DNA of 20,334 bases. It comes from JANRKG01 sp033763635. GTDB lineage: Bacteria; Cyanobacteriota; Cyanobacteriia; GCF-001939115. The translations under genes and the position numbers were made by a program. The stretch spans positions 1 to 20,334 of the forward strand of contig JANRKG010000217.1 in assembly GCA_033763635.1 (NCBI GenBank), read 5' to 3'. Below, in pieces: positions 8,388 to 15,155 of this stretch (positions are counted from its first letter, which is position 1; each line of letters opens with the position of its first letter). The notes below the pieces were generated by a model. The model was not told the DNA's origin, ran no database searches, and saw only the letters and a list, made by a program, of their open reading frames with translations.

Positions 8388-8398
8388 TCGCCGAACTC

Positions 8399-8881
8399 CT
8401 ACGACACATGGATGCCGATTTGTCCAACCATTCCGGCTTCTGTGTGACCAGGGATTGTACAACGTAATGGATAATCCCCAGATTTCAGAGCAACGAAGAC
8501 CCACTCTGCTTTTGCACCGGGTTTCAATTCCAGTTCGTGAACGGCTCCTTTAATTTCCACGCCCCCTGCTTCAACCTTCTGTGTCCAGATTCCGTCTGCA
8601 AAGTCCTTCGCTGTAAAGTAATGCTTGGAGTTGCTGGGATTGGTGAGGGTGAGCTTGTAACGCTTTCCCGCTGAAAATTCCAGACGATCGGGCACAAACT
8701 GCAAATCATTCTCAGCAGTTCCCAGAGCTACCACGATTTCCTGGGGTGGTTGCTTCAGAAGGTCAGGGCTAGCATTGAATGGGGGAGCGGCGATCGTCCT
8801 CCCAGCCCATCCCAACATTCCAACCAACCCCACCAGAACCGAGAGAACCCATCTCCATCCATATCGTTGTACTGCTTTCAT
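8399..8881 (-). CDS. Secreted or lumenal cupredoxin (type 1 copper protein)
   Basis: A 160-aa exported blue-copper-fold protein. Residues 1-31 form a signal peptide: basic start, hydrophobic core VLSVLVGLVGMLGWAG, cleavage likely after TIAA. The cupredoxin domain spans about 48-160, with copper ligands His87 (SKHYF) and the cluster CTIPGHTEAGM giving Cys141, His146 and Met151. The C-x4-H-x4-M spacing is closer to azurin/auracyanin-type proteins than to plastocyanin (C-x2-H-x4-M), so I do not call petE. It would carry electrons or bind copper in the periplasm or thylakoid lumen. It lies 61 bp after cbiO on the same strand and may be read with the Co/Ni transporter. The convergent helicase gene ends 11 bp away, with no terminator visible between them. 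Confidence 0.85.
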   Translation of the reverse strand: MKAVQRYGWRWVLSVLVGLVGMLGWAGRTIAAPPFNASPDLLKQPPQEIVVALGTAENDLQFVPDRLEFSAGKRYKLTLTNPSNSKHYFTAKDFADGIWTQKVEAGGVEIKGAVHELELKPGAKAEWVFVALKSGDYPLRCTIPGHTEAGMVGQIGIHVS

Positions 8882-8942
8882 AAAAATGAACTGCCACGAT
8901 GCAAAACTAGTTACTCTATCAAGATATCAATTGAGTATCTTC

Positions 8943-9716
8943 TCACCGCTTCCCCGGTCGGTGCTCCATTAAACAATAGGGACGGCTGTAGCTCAGGGGT
9001 AATTCCAAAGCATGTTGCTCCAACAGAATAGGATCGCTTAAAACCTGCTCTGTCGGACCATCGTAGACAATTCTGCCCCTGCTGAGAACGATCGTCCGAC
9101 TGCAAAGCTCCAACGCCATATCGAGGTCGTGGGTGGCGATCAGTTGTGTCTGGGGAAGCTGGTTTAAGAGATGAATGAGTTGGCGGCGGGAACGGGGATC
9201 GAGTTGGGCGGAAGGTTCGTCAAAGACCAGGACTTGGGGTTGCATGGCGAGAACTCCGGCGATTGCCACTCGTTTTTTCTCGCCACCAGACAGGTTATGG
9301 GCATTGCGATGACCATACTCAGCAGAATCTAGCCCAACCGCATACAGGGCCTGTTTGACTCGCTGCGTTAGCTCAGGCTCCTTCAAGCCCTGGTTCATGG
9401 GTCCGAAGGCAACATCTTCCCAGACCGTTGGCATAAAAATTTGATCGTCTGGATTCTGGAAGACCAGACCGACAAAATTTCGGACCCACGTTAGCGAATC
9501 TTGTTCAACCTTCCATTCACCAATCTGGATGTCCCCGATTTGGGGCAATAAAATGCCGTTCAGGTGCAACAGTAAGGTAGACTTGCCCGAACCGTTGGCC
9601 CCAATTAAAGCAACCCGCTCGGTGGCTCGAATCTGGAGATCAATATTATGGAGCGCTTGCGTCCCATCGGGGTAGGCATAGTTGAGGGATGCGATCGAAA
9701 TGGGATTGTGGTGCAT
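8943..9716 (-). CDS. cbiO: ECF-type cobalt/nickel transporter ATPase
   Basis: ATP-binding (A) component of the energy-coupling-factor metal importer; it would dimerise on the cytoplasmic face and drive CbiMNQ. The 257-aa protein contains Walker A GANGSGKST (39-47), Q-loop FQNPDDQIF (86-94, Gln87), signature LSGGEKKRV (142-150), Walker B VLVFDEPSAQLDP (162-174) and the switch His in ATHDLDM (His196). The QNPDDQ segment and short length are characteristic of CbiO/EcfA-type ATPases. It starts 20 bp after cbiQ. With the M, N-like and Q genes present in order, assignment to Co2+ or Ni2+ uptake is firm, but the sequence does not decide between the two metals. Confidence 0.93.
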   Translation of the reverse strand: MHHNPISIASLNYAYPDGTQALHNIDLQIRATERVALIGANGSGKSTLLLHLNGILLPQIGDIQIGEWKVEQDSLTWVRNFVGLVFQNPDDQIFMPTVWEDVAFGPMNQGLKEPELTQRVKQALYAVGLDSAEYGHRNAHNLSGGEKKRVAIAGVLAMQPQVLVFDEPSAQLDPRSRRQLIHLLNQLPQTQLIATHDLDMALELCSRTIVLSRGRIVYDGPTEQVLSDPILLEQHALELPLSYSRPYCLMEHRPGKR

Positions 9717-9736
9717 GGAAACCGTTCAATGGGCAG

Positions 9737-10519
9737 TCAAAGATAAAAGGGCCAGTGAATTGCCTGCCCTAAAATCGTCACGATCGCCGTGAGAGTGATC
9801 GCTAGGCCATCTCGCCAGGTTGGAGAAGGCACCGTTGCGATCGGAGGAACTCCTTGGTATCCCCTTGCAAGCATTGCCTGGTAAATGCGATCCCCCCTCG
9901 TATAGGTGCGAATAAAGAGGGAGCCGATCGTATTTCCGATGACCAACCGTTGCCAACGGCGTTTGACCATCAGATTGCGCGAAAGGGCCGCCCGTTGCAT
10001 CGCATTGAATTCGGTAATCAGCAATTCTAAATAGCGATACATGGAACTGAGAATTGCTACCAGGAGCGGGGGGGTTCTCAGGGCAACTAGGGCTTGCAAA
10101 AGGTCAGGAACGGCAGTTGTCAGGGTTAATACGTTCAACATCATCAGGGACAGTACCATTTTTAGGGCAACACTGCCCAGTACCGTCAATCCCTCTGTCG
10201 TGATTTGTAGCCATCCCCATTGCCACACGATTTCCCCCCCCTGCCGAAATAGGGTTCCTAACAAAATGGTGGCAACAAAAGCAAATTCAATGCCAATGCG
10301 ACGTACCAGGGCCAGGATTGTGACTCGGCTGATCAAGATTAGACAGACTAATGCAATCCCGTAAACGCCCCAGGTCCACCAATGACCGTTGGGGGTCAAG
10401 GCAATGGCAAAAACACTCAGCAGCGCGCAGAGAAGTCGGGCCTGGGGGGTGAGACTGTGCCAGAAACTCGATTGCTGGCTATCCAGATCTAGATGAAACG
10501 CACCAACATGCAATAGCAC
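9737..10519 (-). CDS. cbiQ: ECF cobalt/nickel transporter transmembrane (T) component
   Basis: The membrane coupling subunit that connects the CbiO ATPases to the CbiM substrate-binding subunit. The 260-aa protein has five or six hydrophobic segments (about 28-41, 51-72, 78-92, 112-135, 148-165 and 236-258) and the two coupling-helix signatures expected of T components: ALSRNL (178-183, first Ala-x-x-like site) and MLARGYQG (216-223, the Ala-Arg-Gly motif). The start is GTG at 10519, preceded by an AGGA about 10 nt upstream; no ATG in frame lies near. It begins 21 bp after the PDGLE gene and ends 20 bp before cbiO, a typical tight operon arrangement. Confidence 0.9.
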   Translation of the reverse strand: MLLHVGAFHLDLDSQQSSFWHSLTPQARLLCALLSVFAIALTPNGHWWTWGVYGIALVCLILISRVTILALVRRIGIEFAFVATILLGTLFRQGGEIVWQWGWLQITTEGLTVLGSVALKMVLSLMMLNVLTLTTAVPDLLQALVALRTPPLLVAILSSMYRYLELLITEFNAMQRAALSRNLMVKRRWQRLVIGNTIGSLFIRTYTRGDRIYQAMLARGYQGVPPIATVPSPTWRDGLAITLTAIVTILGQAIHWPFYL

Positions 10520-10540
10520 GCAAGAAATCCTATAAACGGT

Positions 10541-10912
10541 CTACTCTGATTGTTCCGGTTGTTCGGGGGACCCTTCGTCGGGGAAGGAATCCGAATGTTG
10601 AACGACCAGTTTTCCGGCTCCCCATGCGATCCCAAAGGCAGCAAGTGTTCCAAGCAGGCCCGCCAGGGGTGTGGCGATCGGTTCGGGAACTCCACGCAGG
10701 GCATACTCTTCAAAGACCTGATAAAAGGGAAGTTTGTGGGCAGGGGGTTCCTCAACGGCCTTATCCTCAAACTGCAAATCCTGGGAAACGCGATCCAGCC
10801 CATCGGGGTTCTGGCTGGCAAAGGGAGAAAGAAAGACGGCAACCAGGAGTGCGACTCCCAATCCTGCAAAGACGATCGCTCGGTTTCGATTACTGGAAAG
10901 TTGATTGGTCAT
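10541..10912 (-). CDS. PDGLE-domain (CbiN/NikN-like) transporter subunit
   Basis: A small accessory subunit thought to help load metal on CbiM/NikM. The 123-aa protein has two membrane spans (about 12-31, AIVFAGLGVALLVAVFLSPF, and 80-104, starting PIATPLAGLLG) separated by an exposed loop that begins with the diagnostic PDGLD (36-40). The C-terminus is a charged, proline- and glutamate-rich tail (DEGSPEQPEQSE). A GAGGGGG ribosome binding site precedes the ATG. It sits 41 bp after cbiM, exactly where cbiN or nikN is found in ECF metal-transporter operons. I leave the symbol empty because cbiN and nikN versions are not separable by eye. Confidence 0.85.
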   Translation of the reverse strand: MTNQLSSNRNRAIVFAGLGVALLVAVFLSPFASQNPDGLDRVSQDLQFEDKAVEEPPAHKLPFYQVFEEYALRGVPEPIATPLAGLLGTLAAFGIAWGAGKLVVQHSDSFPDEGSPEQPEQSE

Positions 10913-10953
10913 GGGAAAGCCCCCTCTAAAATTCAGGTCATCAAGTTATCAAG

Positions 10954-11712
10954 TCACCGAGTTACTAACGATGCAGTGGCAGACCGTCGCCGAGGAGGAT
11001 CGTAGAGCAGGTCGGGACGAGTTCGCCAGATAAAGCTCACAGTCACCAGGGTAATGAGGGCTTCCCCAATCCCAATCAACACATGCCAAAAAATGATGGC
11101 TGGCAGCACCACATTTAACGGCACGGTGCCAGACCATCCCACCTGAAATGCGGTTGCAATAGCAGCAACCATGACGCTACTCCAGGCAGCGACCGCTGTG
11201 CCAACTGACATGCCCAGCCAGGTTTCTCGCCCCCACAGGGATCGCACCGTTCGGTACAGGTAGTAACCGCCGAAGGTGCCAATCAATCCCATATTGGTGA
11301 TATTGGCCCCTAAAACAGTGAGTCCCCCATCCTGAAACATGACAGCCTGAACAATGAACACGACTGCCATGACCAAACTTCCTGCCCAAGGCCCTAATAA
11401 AATTCCTGCCAGGGTGCCGCCCAGCAGATGCCCCGAAGTGCCCCCCGGAATGGGAAAATTGATCATCTGGGCTGCGAAGATAAAAGCTGCACAGACTCCC
11501 ATTAAAGGAACGGCTCTTTCGTTGTACTTCGATCGCACTTTGGTTAAGCAAAGGGCAATGAGACCAATGGACAATGCCCAGGTTACAAGACTGACGGGTA
11601 AATTTAAGAATCCATCGGGAATGTGCAGGGCCGGATGGGTGGTCAGATGGCAAGAGAGTTGCCTGATCAGAAAAAATTGATGAATCCCTACAGGGAACGA
11701 AAAGTCAAGCAT
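10954..11712 (-). CDS. cbiM: ECF cobalt/nickel transporter substrate-binding (S) component
   Basis: The membrane subunit that captures Co2+ or Ni2+. The longest ATG frame (11712) gives 252 aa, but the conserved N-terminus of the family, HIPDGFL, appears only at residues 30-36. In this family the metal is held by the N-terminal amine, His2 and a further His near position 67. Here the codon before HIPDGFL is CTG (11628-11626), and the next conserved His (GGTSGHLLGG, His95) would be His67 if that CTG were the initiator. I therefore think translation really starts at CTG 11628 (224 aa). The 28 extra residues contain Arg, several His and Cys and do not look like a clean signal peptide. Cleavage after Ala28 is the alternative. 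Several membrane spans follow, including VMAVVFIVQAVMF and VMVAAIATAF. It is first in the cbiM-N-Q-O cluster. Confidence 0.9.
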   Translation of the reverse strand: MLDFSFPVGIHQFFLIRQLSCHLTTHPALHIPDGFLNLPVSLVTWALSIGLIALCLTKVRSKYNERAVPLMGVCAAFIFAAQMINFPIPGGTSGHLLGGTLAGILLGPWAGSLVMAVVFIVQAVMFQDGGLTVLGANITNMGLIGTFGGYYLYRTVRSLWGRETWLGMSVGTAVAAWSSVMVAAIATAFQVGWSGTVPLNVVLPAIIFWHVLIGIGEALITLVTVSFIWRTRPDLLYDPPRRRSATASLVTR

Positions 11713-11794
11713 TAATTTCTAGGCCGAATGGACAGATGAGAGGAATTGAGTGTTGACGAACTCGTCTTTATAAAGAATGCAATCCGTTCGCTCC

Positions 11795-11822
11795 AAAAAA
11801 AACAATCCCCCTACGGAGGATT
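11795..11822 (-). terminator. Intrinsic terminator in the cbiM leader, possible attenuator
   Basis: Read on the minus strand, AATCCTCC (11822-11815), loop GTA, and GGGGGATT (11811-11804) form an 8-bp stem with one G-U pair, followed by G and eight T (11802-11795). This is a textbook intrinsic terminator pointing toward cbiM. No minus-strand gene lies upstream for it to end, since rplS is on the other strand, so it probably regulates read-through into cbiM. Confidence 0.7.
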
Positions 11823-11974
11823 AAGCCCTGACAATTCGGATTTTTCAACTAACCCAGCATCAAGTACATAAGTTGATCCATAAATTTATCCTGCTTACGT
11901 TAAAGTTGAAATTCTTTAAGAAAGAAACTGGACATTTGGTGGATGCTTAGGGTAATGTTGTAGATCGCGAGTTT

Positions 11975-11980
11975 TATAAT
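11975..11980 (+). promoter_or_regulatory. TATAAT box directly before rplS
   Basis: A perfect -10 hexamer ends 4 nt before the rplS ATG (11985). There is no good -35 at 17 bp. If used, it would give a leaderless or nearly leaderless rplS mRNA, which would fit the absence of a Shine-Dalgarno. It may also be chance in AT-rich DNA. Confidence 0.35.
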
Positions 11981-11984
11981 CCCT

Positions 11985-12347
11985 ATGCATGCTCAAGAGA
12001 TTATTCGCTCCCTAGAAGCGGAGCAAATGAAGACAAATCTGCCTGACATTTATGTTGGGGATACCGTTCGAGTGGGTGTGATCATTCAGGAAGGTGGGAA
12101 AGAGCGGACCCAGCCTTATGAAGGAGTGGTGATTGCAAAGCGCAATTCTGGCAGCAATGCAACCATTACGGTTCGTCGTGTTTTTCAAGGTGTGGGTGTG
12201 GAGCGGGTCTTCCTGGTTCACTCTCCTCGCATTGAAAGCATTAAGGTGCTGCGTCGCGGTCGTGTCCGCCGTGCCAAGCTGTTCTACCTCCGAAATCGCG
12301 TTGGGAAGGCAACTCGCATTCAACAACGGTTCGATCGTCAACTATAA
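11985..12347 (+). CDS. rplS: 50S ribosomal protein L19
   Basis: A large-subunit ribosomal protein at the interface with the 30S subunit. The 120-aa product matches the full family length: N-terminal helix MHAQEIIRSLEAEQMK (1-16), VGDTVRVGVIIQEGGKERTQ (24-43), YEGVVIAKRNSG and VRRVFQGVGVERVF, then the conserved GRVRRAKLFYLRNRVGKATR tail. The ATG at 11985 aligns with the usual N-terminal helix, so no later start is needed. There is no Shine-Dalgarno; a TATAAT lies only 4 nt upstream. It is followed by tRNA-Trp, secE and nusG on the same strand. Confidence 0.97.
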   Translation: MHAQEIIRSLEAEQMKTNLPDIYVGDTVRVGVIIQEGGKERTQPYEGVVIAKRNSGSNATITVRRVFQGVGVERVFLVHSPRIESIKVLRRGRVRRAKLFYLRNRVGKATRIQQRFDRQL

Positions 12348-12421
12348 TTTCTTTGCCTTTACTTGCATGGCTGCCTGTTCCAGGCCATTCTTCTGTATCC
12401 AAAATAAACTGTATTCAAAAG

Positions 12422-12449
12422 ACAGGAATTTGCGAACAGGAATTTGCGC
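12422..12449 (+). repeat. Tandem 14-bp duplication upstream of tRNA-Trp
   Basis: Two adjacent copies of acaggaatttgcg followed by a/c (12422-12435 and 12436-12449) differ only in the last base. They lie in the rplS-trnW spacer. Confidence 0.7.
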
Positions 12450-12516
12450 GATCGGATCTGGTAGCCAAATGTTAAAGTAAAGGAGACAAAAGAATTCAAG
12501 TTGACAATTCGAGCGT

Positions 12517-12589
12517 GCGCTCTTAGTTCAGTTGGTAGAACGCAGGTCTCCAAAACCTGATGTCGAGGGTTCGAGTCCTTCAGAGCGCG
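12517..12589 (+). tRNA. trnW: tRNA-Trp (anticodon CCA)
   Basis: A complete 73-nt cloverleaf. Acceptor stem gcgctct/agagcgc (12517-12523 with 12582-12588), D arm gttc/gaac, anticodon stem caggt/acctg with loop ctCCAaa (anticodon 12550-12552), T arm gaggg/ccttc with loop ttcgagt, and discriminator G at 12589. The 3' CCA is not encoded. A T-run starts 5 nt downstream (12595-12600). Its place between rplS and secE fits a tRNA embedded in the secE-nusG transcription unit. Confidence 0.97.
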
Positions 12590-12681
12590 CTCGATTTTTT
12601 ATTTGTCTACATCTTTTTGTGTTCTTGTTTTGTTCTTTCTATCCCCATCTCTCTGTACTCAAGACTTAATCTCAATACTTA

Positions 12682-12709
12682 ATGTTGTATTTAAGATGTT
12701 GTACTTAAG
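12682..12709 (+). repeat. Tandem 14-bp duplication upstream of secE
   Basis: Copies atgttgtatttaag (12682-12695) and atgttgtacttaag (12696-12709) differ by one base. They lie about 30 nt before the secE start in a T-rich spacer, so they could be part of its promoter or leader. Confidence 0.7.
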
Positions 12710-12741
12710 GGGGAATGTAATGAGGGGGAGGTACTAACGTC

Positions 12742-13020
12742 GTGGCTAACCAAAACGAAGAAAAGAGCGATAAAAAAGGCAATGCCTTGAAGAAAGGGGA
12801 AGCAAAAGATGGCGAACCCAAAGTTCAGGAATCTGGAACTGGGTTCAATGCCGTTACGTTTCTCAAAGAAACAAGGGAAGAGCTAGACAAAGTTGTTTGG
12901 CCCAGTCGTCAACAACTAGTGAGTGAATCGTTAGCTGTCATTTTGATGGTTACTTTGTCAGCCACCCTGATTTACCTTGTGGATGGATTCTTCGGTTGGG
13001 CAGTGAAGCAGGTGTTCTGA
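12742..13020 (+). CDS. secE: Preprotein translocase subunit SecE
   Basis: A small essential subunit of the SecYEG channel in the plasma and thylakoid membranes. The 92-aa protein has a long charged, lysine- and glutamate-rich N-terminal extension (1-35), then the conserved amphipathic helix FLKETREELDKVVWPSRQQL (40-59) and one membrane span (about 62-85, ending TLIYLVDGFFGW). The single-span form is standard outside the enterics. The start is GTG at 12742 after a gagggggagg purine stretch; no in-frame ATG is available. Its stop overlaps the nusG start (TGATG), so translation of the pair is coupled. Confidence 0.95.
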   Translation: MANQNEEKSDKKGNALKKGEAKDGEPKVQESGTGFNAVTFLKETREELDKVVWPSRQQLVSESLAVILMVTLSATLIYLVDGFFGWAVKQVF

Positions 13021-13661
13021 TGACTTTTACAGCAGATGATTCAGAAAATTTAGCTCATCTGGATGAGGCTGACTCTTCTGACGAGCAGGTTGCTCGTGGG
13101 GTTGCTCGATGGTACGCAGTCCAGGTTGCCTCTAGCTGCGAGAAAAAAGTCAAGGCAAATCTGGAACAGCGAGTCCAAACGATGGATGTGACCGATCGCA
13201 TTCTGGAAGTGGAAATCCCCCAGGCTTCTGCCGTCAAGTTTCGCCAGGGAAACAAGCCCCAGTCCACGGAAGAAAAAATCTTTCCGGGCTATGTCTTGAT
13301 TCGGATGATTTTAGACGATGAAACATGGCAGGTTGTCAAAAACACGCCCAATGTCATCAATTTCGTGGGTGCAGAGCAGAAGCGTCGCTATGGCCGGGGG
13401 CGGGGTCACGTTACACCAGTGCCGCTCAGTCCCTCAGAAGTTGAGCGTATCTTTAAGCAGACCCAAGATCAAAAACCTGTGGTCAAGATTGATATGCTGC
13501 CAGGGGATAAAATCTTGGTTCTTTCCGGTCCCTTCAAAGATTTTGAAGGTGAGGTGATTGAGGTTAGTCCAGAACGTAGCAAGCTGAAGGCTCTGCTGTC
13601 TATCTTCGGACGTGATACCCCGGTAGAGTTAGAGTTCAATCAAGTTGAGAAACAGAGCTAG
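13020..13661 (+). CDS. nusG: Transcription termination/antitermination factor NusG
   Basis: Binds RNA polymerase and modulates pausing, termination and coupling with ribosomes. I start it at the ATG at 13020, which overlaps the secE stop, rather than at the upstream TTG (12996), giving 213 aa. The NGN domain starts at ARWYAVQVASSCEKKVKANL (about 28-47) and contains IFPGYVLIRM and VINFVGAE. The KOW domain (about 160-213) reads MLPGDKILVLSGPFKDFEG and ends with the usual GRDTPVELEFNQVEK. The acidic 27-residue N-terminus is somewhat long, as seen in cyanobacterial NusG. The gene is followed after 8 bp by rplK, a classic secE-nusG-rplK order. Confidence 0.96.
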   Translation: MTFTADDSENLAHLDEADSSDEQVARGVARWYAVQVASSCEKKVKANLEQRVQTMDVTDRILEVEIPQASAVKFRQGNKPQSTEEKIFPGYVLIRMILDDETWQVVKNTPNVINFVGAEQKRRYGRGRGHVTPVPLSPSEVERIFKQTQDQKPVVKIDMLPGDKILVLSGPFKDFEGEVIEVSPERSKLKALLSIFGRDTPVELEFNQVEKQS

Positions 13662-13669
13662 TAGCGAAA

Positions 13670-14095
13670 ATGGCAAAGAAAGTTGTTGCGATTATTAAGT
13701 TAGCGATTACGGCAGGGAAGGCAAACCCTGCGCCCCCGATTGGTCCGGCTCTGGGTCAACACGGGGTCAACATCATGATGTTCTGCAAAGAATATAACGC
13801 CAGAACAGCCGATCAGGTCGGATTGGTGGTTCCCGTTGAAATTTCGGTGTATGAAGATCGGAGCTTTACCTTCATACTGAAGACTCCTCCGGCTTCTGTC
13901 TTGATCTTGAAAGCTTTGGGTAAGGAGCGAGGTTCGGGAAGTCCGAATAAGACAAAGATTGGCACCTTGACTCGCGATCAATTGCGGGATATTGCCCAAA
14001 CCAAGCTGCCCGACCTGAATGCGAATGATATTGATGCCGCGATGAAGATCATTGAAGGAACAGCCCGTAATATGGGTGTTCTTGTCGCTGATTAG
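13670..14095 (+). CDS. rplK: 50S ribosomal protein L11
   Basis: Forms the GTPase-associated centre with 23S rRNA and L10-L12. The 141-aa length and sequence match the family: N-terminal domain with LAITAGKANPAPPIGPALGQ (12-31) and VNIMMFCKEYN, and C-terminal RNA-binding domain starting near SFTFILKTPPASVLILKALG, with the tail GTARNMGVLV. The ATG lies 8 bp after nusG. It is followed by rplA after 87 bp. Confidence 0.98.
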   Translation: MAKKVVAIIKLAITAGKANPAPPIGPALGQHGVNIMMFCKEYNARTADQVGLVVPVEISVYEDRSFTFILKTPPASVLILKALGKERGSGSPNKTKIGTLTRDQLRDIAQTKLPDLNANDIDAAMKIIEGTARNMGVLVAD

Positions 14096-14182
14096 GCATT
14101 AAGCTAAAGATGTTGTTGTTGTCCATCTATTATTTAATTTCGGGGGAGAAACGGAGTTTCGTTAGAACCCCAGGAGCGTAAC

Positions 14183-14899
14183 ATGGCAAAGAAAGTATCC
14201 CGTCGTTTACAAGAATTACAGAAAAAGGTTGAAGAGAAGCTCTACTCCCCTCTCGATGCCTTGAACCTCTTGAAGGAAACGGCAACGGCTAAGTTTCCTG
14301 AATCGGCTGAAGCTCATATTCGTCTGGGCATTGACCCCAAGTATACCGACCAGCAGTTGCGGACAACCGTGGTGCTTCCCAAAGGCACTGGACAAACGAA
14401 GCGGATCGCTGTAATTGCGCGGGGGGAAAAGGTTAACGAAGCAACCCAAGCAGGGGCTGACATCGTAGGTTCTGAGGAACTAATTGATGAGATTCAAAAG
14501 GGCATGATGGATTTCGATGTCCTGATTGCAACCCCGGATGTGATGCCCCAGGTAGCGAAATTGGGTCGTTTGCTGGGTCCTCGTGGGTTGATGCCTTCTC
14601 CCAAAGGGGGAACAGTAACTTTTGATCTTCCCCAGGCCATTTCGGAGTTTAAGGCCGGGAAGCTAGAATTCCGGGCTGACAAAACAGGAATTGTGCATGT
14701 CCTCTTTGGAAAAGCTAATTTCTCGGCTGAGGATTTGCTGCTGAACTTGAAGGCGTTGCAGGAGACGATCGATCGCAACCGTCCTTCCGGTGCTAAGGGC
14801 CGATATTGGCGGACGATGTTTGTCGCGGCAACGATGGGGCCTTCGATTGAAGTGGATATCACCCAGTTGCGAGATATGAAGCTGACGGATGCTGCGTAG
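14183..14899 (+). CDS. rplA: 50S ribosomal protein L1
   Basis: Builds the L1 stalk that moves deacylated tRNA out of the E site. The 238-aa product begins MAKKVSRRLQELQKKVEEKL and has the family landmarks HIRLGIDPKYTDQQLRTTV, LPKGTGQTKRIAVIA, a central LLGPRGLMPSPKGGTVT (about 130-146) and the C-terminal GRYWRTMFVAATMGPSIEVD. The ribosome binding site is AGGAG, 8 nt before the ATG. The gene is followed by a long leader for rplJ. In many bacteria L1 represses its own mRNA; I did not identify a clear L1-binding mimic here. Confidence 0.98.
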   Translation: MAKKVSRRLQELQKKVEEKLYSPLDALNLLKETATAKFPESAEAHIRLGIDPKYTDQQLRTTVVLPKGTGQTKRIAVIARGEKVNEATQAGADIVGSEELIDEIQKGMMDFDVLIATPDVMPQVAKLGRLLGPRGLMPSPKGGTVTFDLPQAISEFKAGKLEFRADKTGIVHVLFGKANFSAEDLLLNLKALQETIDRNRPSGAKGRYWRTMFVAATMGPSIEVDITQLRDMKLTDAA

Positions 14900-14932
14900 T
14901 CGGTATCCTGATTCAAAGTTTTGAGTTTTGGG

Positions 14933-15010
14933 GTTGTGTTGGTAAGCGTCCCGATTCGTAAAATCGAACCTGACTTTACCAATTACGTCCCCTCTGTTCA
15001 AAGACACAAC
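14933..15010 (+). other. Nested stem-loops in the rplA-rplJ spacer
   Basis: Three nested inverted repeats are visible: gttgtgt/acacaac (14933-14939 with 15004-15010), ttggtaa/ttaccaa (14939-14945 with 14976-14982; the stems meet at 14939) and cgatt/aatcg (14952-14956 with 14962-14966). No T-run follows. The element sits immediately before the L10 leader and could be a processing or regulatory structure. Confidence 0.45.
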
Positions 15011-15017
15011 TAAATAC

Positions 15018-15155
15018 TGGAACTGAAGACAGCAGGTGCGTTTGTGCTTAATGTCCTGCCGAGGTTTCCAAACTTCATGAACGGACTGTTTCTTGATTGA
15101 GAGCAGTTATCTGATCAGTTTGGTAAAAACCCCGGTAGTAAAGACCGGGGTTTTT
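15018..15155 (+). ncRNA. Ribosomal protein L10 leader with attenuator hairpin
   Basis: The spacer before rplJ holds the recognisable L10-leader core: GACAGCAGG (15028-15036) pairs with CCTGCCGAGG (15055-15064), closed by outer tggaa/ttcca (15018-15022 with 15066-15070). The established mechanism is that L10 (with L12) binds this RNA to repress rplJL. It ends in a perfect 12-bp terminator hairpin aaaaaccccggt/accggggttttt (15125-15136 with 15144-15155), 71 nt before the rplJ start. The layout implies repression by premature termination. I identified it by recall of the core motif, not by a covariance search. Confidence 0.75.
15125..15155 (+). terminator. Attenuator hairpin before rplJ
   Basis: A 12-bp perfect stem with a 7-nt loop (agtaaag) and five T on the 3' side. 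It stands between rplA and rplJ, so it sets the ratio of rplKA to rplJL transcription. Confidence 0.85.

Noticed and set aside
8399..8881. Plastocyanin (petE)
   Set aside because: The C-x4-H-x4-M ligand spacing and the longer mature region do not fit plastocyanin's C-x2-H-x4-M.
10041..10364. Plus-strand 107-codon frame opposite cbiQ
   Set aside because: Shadow of cbiQ with Arg/Thr/Ser-biased composition and no start signal.
11713..11980. Classical cobalamin riboswitch before cbiM
   Set aside because: I could not find the conserved B12-box core on the minus strand; only the terminator is clear.
12501..12506. TTGACA as the tRNA-Trp promoter -35
   Set aside because: It starts only 16 nt before the tRNA, too close to drive it, and no matching -10 follows.
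12720..12737. Mini-ORF MRGRY before secE
   Set aside because: It overlaps the purine-rich secE ribosome binding site and has no own start signal; likely incidental.
12996..13661. Longer NusG from TTG at 12996
   Set aside because: The ATG at 13020 overlaps the secE stop in a standard coupled arrangement, and the extra eight residues fall inside secE.
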